Assembly: GCA_913052275.1 (NCBI GenBank)
Contig: CAJXDX010000068.1
Coordinates: 1-8,693, forward strand
DNA from: an uncultured Pseudomonadota bacterium
GTDB lineage: Bacteria; SAR324; NAC60-12
Length of the DNA stretch: 8,693 bases
Direction of reading: 5' to 3'
Below the pieces are notes generated by a model, which searched no databases, had not been told where the DNA came from, and saw only the letters and a program-made list of their open reading frames with translations. This document shows positions 8,056 through 8,693 of this stretch, piece after piece (the first letter of the stretch is position 1; every line of letters starts with the position of its first letter). The position numbers and the translations under genes are program-made.

Positions 8056-8618
8056 ATTTAGAACTGCCTGACTGGATTGATGCTTTTTTAGCTGAGCATC
8101 CAGCAGTTATTTCTTCCATGGAAACTCAGATGCGTTTTGTGCTCGATCTTACCGAGCGAAATATCCGCGAAAAAACCGGGGGACCTTTTGGGGCTGCTGT
8201 TTTTGAACAGGAGTCAGGAAAACTTGTGTCAGTTGGGGTAAATGTTGTAGTGGGTCAAAACTGCTCGGCCGCACATGCTGAAATGATGGCATTGATGCTG
8301 GCACAAAAAAAGATTGGACACTACGACCTTGGTGATGCCAGATTCCCGGCACATCGTCTTGTAACAAGCGGGAAAATGTGTGCCATGTGCCTTGGCAATG
8401 TTTGCTGGTCCGGAATTAAAGAGGTTGTGTCATCTGCTGAACCAGAAGATGTTGAGAGAATAACGGGATTTGATGAAGGCCCCACTCCGCCGGATTACAA
8501 TGATCAGCTAACACTTCGGGGAATTAATCTTGTTCCGGAGTTGCTTCGTGAACAAGGTAAGGAAGTTTTGCAGCTTTATGTAGATCTTCATGGTCAGGTA
8601 TATAATGCGACAAGATAA
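8043..8618 (+). CDS. Zinc-dependent nucleoside/guanine deaminase-like protein
   Basis: This is a member of the cytidine/guanine deaminase fold, in which a zinc ion and a glutamate hydrolyse an amino group from a nucleobase or nucleoside. GGPFGAAVF (46-54) begins the substrate side. HAE at 78-80 supplies the zinc histidine and the proton-shuttling glutamate. C113 and C116 in CAMCLG supply the other zinc ligands, and WSGI follows at 122-125. The C-terminal part around GFDEGPTPPDY and a late LREQGKEVLQLY helix resembles the guanine deaminase-like (GuaD) branch. An oddity is that the residues before the first zinc cysteine are K111-M112, where the family normally has Glu-Pro. The GTG start at 8043 overlaps the end of xdhC by 13 bases, with a GGA 6 bases upstream. 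The ATG at 8118 is a possible later start (166 residues) and still keeps every motif. The neighbour suggests guanine to xanthine, but the substrate cannot be read from sequence. Confidence 0.85.
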   Translation: MYQLNLELPDWIDAFLAEHPAVISSMETQMRFVLDLTERNIREKTGGPFGAAVFEQESGKLVSVGVNVVVGQNCSAAHAEMMALMLAQKKIGHYDLGDARFPAHRLVTSGKMCAMCLGNVCWSGIKEVVSSAEPEDVERITGFDEGPTPPDYNDQLTLRGINLVPELLREQGKEVLQLYVDLHGQVYNATR

Positions 8619-8631
8619 TCTGAATCATTTT

Positions 8632-8693
8632 TCATGCCTCTCTTCCCCGATCTTCTGTAACTAATATTACACTTGTTTCCCTAAATTCCCTTG
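8632..8693 (-). other. Short open frame at the right edge, possible tail of a convergent gene
   Basis: On the minus strand the frame entering from the right edge is open for 19 codons and ends at TGA (8634-8632), 14 bases after the deaminase stop. Its translation, ending VILVTEDRGREA, looks like ordinary protein, but I recognise no family. An open run of this length is expected by chance in a good share of cases. Neither a terminator hairpin nor a plus-strand start with a ribosome binding site is visible in 8619-8693. Confidence 0.2.

Noticed and set aside
1..8693. CRISPR array, tRNA, rRNA, insertion sequence or phage elements
   Set aside because: I saw no regularly spaced repeats, no cloverleaf or rRNA-like sequence, and no transposase or integrase motif. 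All six long frames are accounted for by chromosomal-type genes.

Overview
The window comes from a Gram-negative, LPS-making bacterium with moderate G+C (low-to-mid 40s percent by eye). The evidence is two enzymes of ADP-heptose synthesis for the inner LPS core, a periplasmic membrane-anchored foldase of the PpiD type, and RecC, a subunit of the proteobacterial-type RecBCD nuclease. I cannot place the lineage more closely. PpiD, RecC and HldD look proteobacterial or like a related Gram-negative phylum, but the sequences are clearly diverged from E. coli. Most starts have weak or badly spaced Shine-Dalgarno sequences.

Layout. Positions 1-1101 (minus strand) hold rfaE2, the stand-alone adenylyltransferase half of HldE. 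It is followed by hldD, the epimerase, which is cut by the left edge of the window. The two genes overlap by 4 bases (ATGA) and catalyse the last two steps to ADP-L-glycero-D-manno-heptose. Positions 1102-1323 are a divergent spacer with promoter-like elements on both strands. Positions 1324-7061 (plus strand) carry ppiD and, 68 bases later, a long recC. Positions 7062-7227 are an AT-rich spacer. Positions 7228-8618 (plus strand) hold an XdhC-family molybdenum-hydroxylase maturation factor whose end overlaps by 13 bases the GTG start of a zinc nucleoside/guanine deaminase-like protein. The last 75 bases have no assured gene, only a short open minus-strand frame that could be the tail of a convergent gene.

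How the genes work together. The minus-strand pair supports outer-membrane LPS. PpiD works on outer-membrane protein folding at the inner membrane, so both flanks of the divergent spacer serve the envelope. RecC belongs to double-strand break repair, but neither recB nor recD follows it. The xdhC-deaminase pair fits purine breakdown: deamination of guanine gives xanthine, which a molybdenum xanthine dehydrogenase, matured by XdhC, could oxidise. No dehydrogenase subunit is in the window, so this link is inference.

I found no CRISPR array, tRNA, rRNA, insertion sequence or phage gene, and nothing I can defend as a wholly new system. The points most worth a second look are the altered zinc motif of the deaminase, the isolated long recC, the complete parvulin active site of this PpiD, and the tightly overlapping xdhC-deaminase pair.
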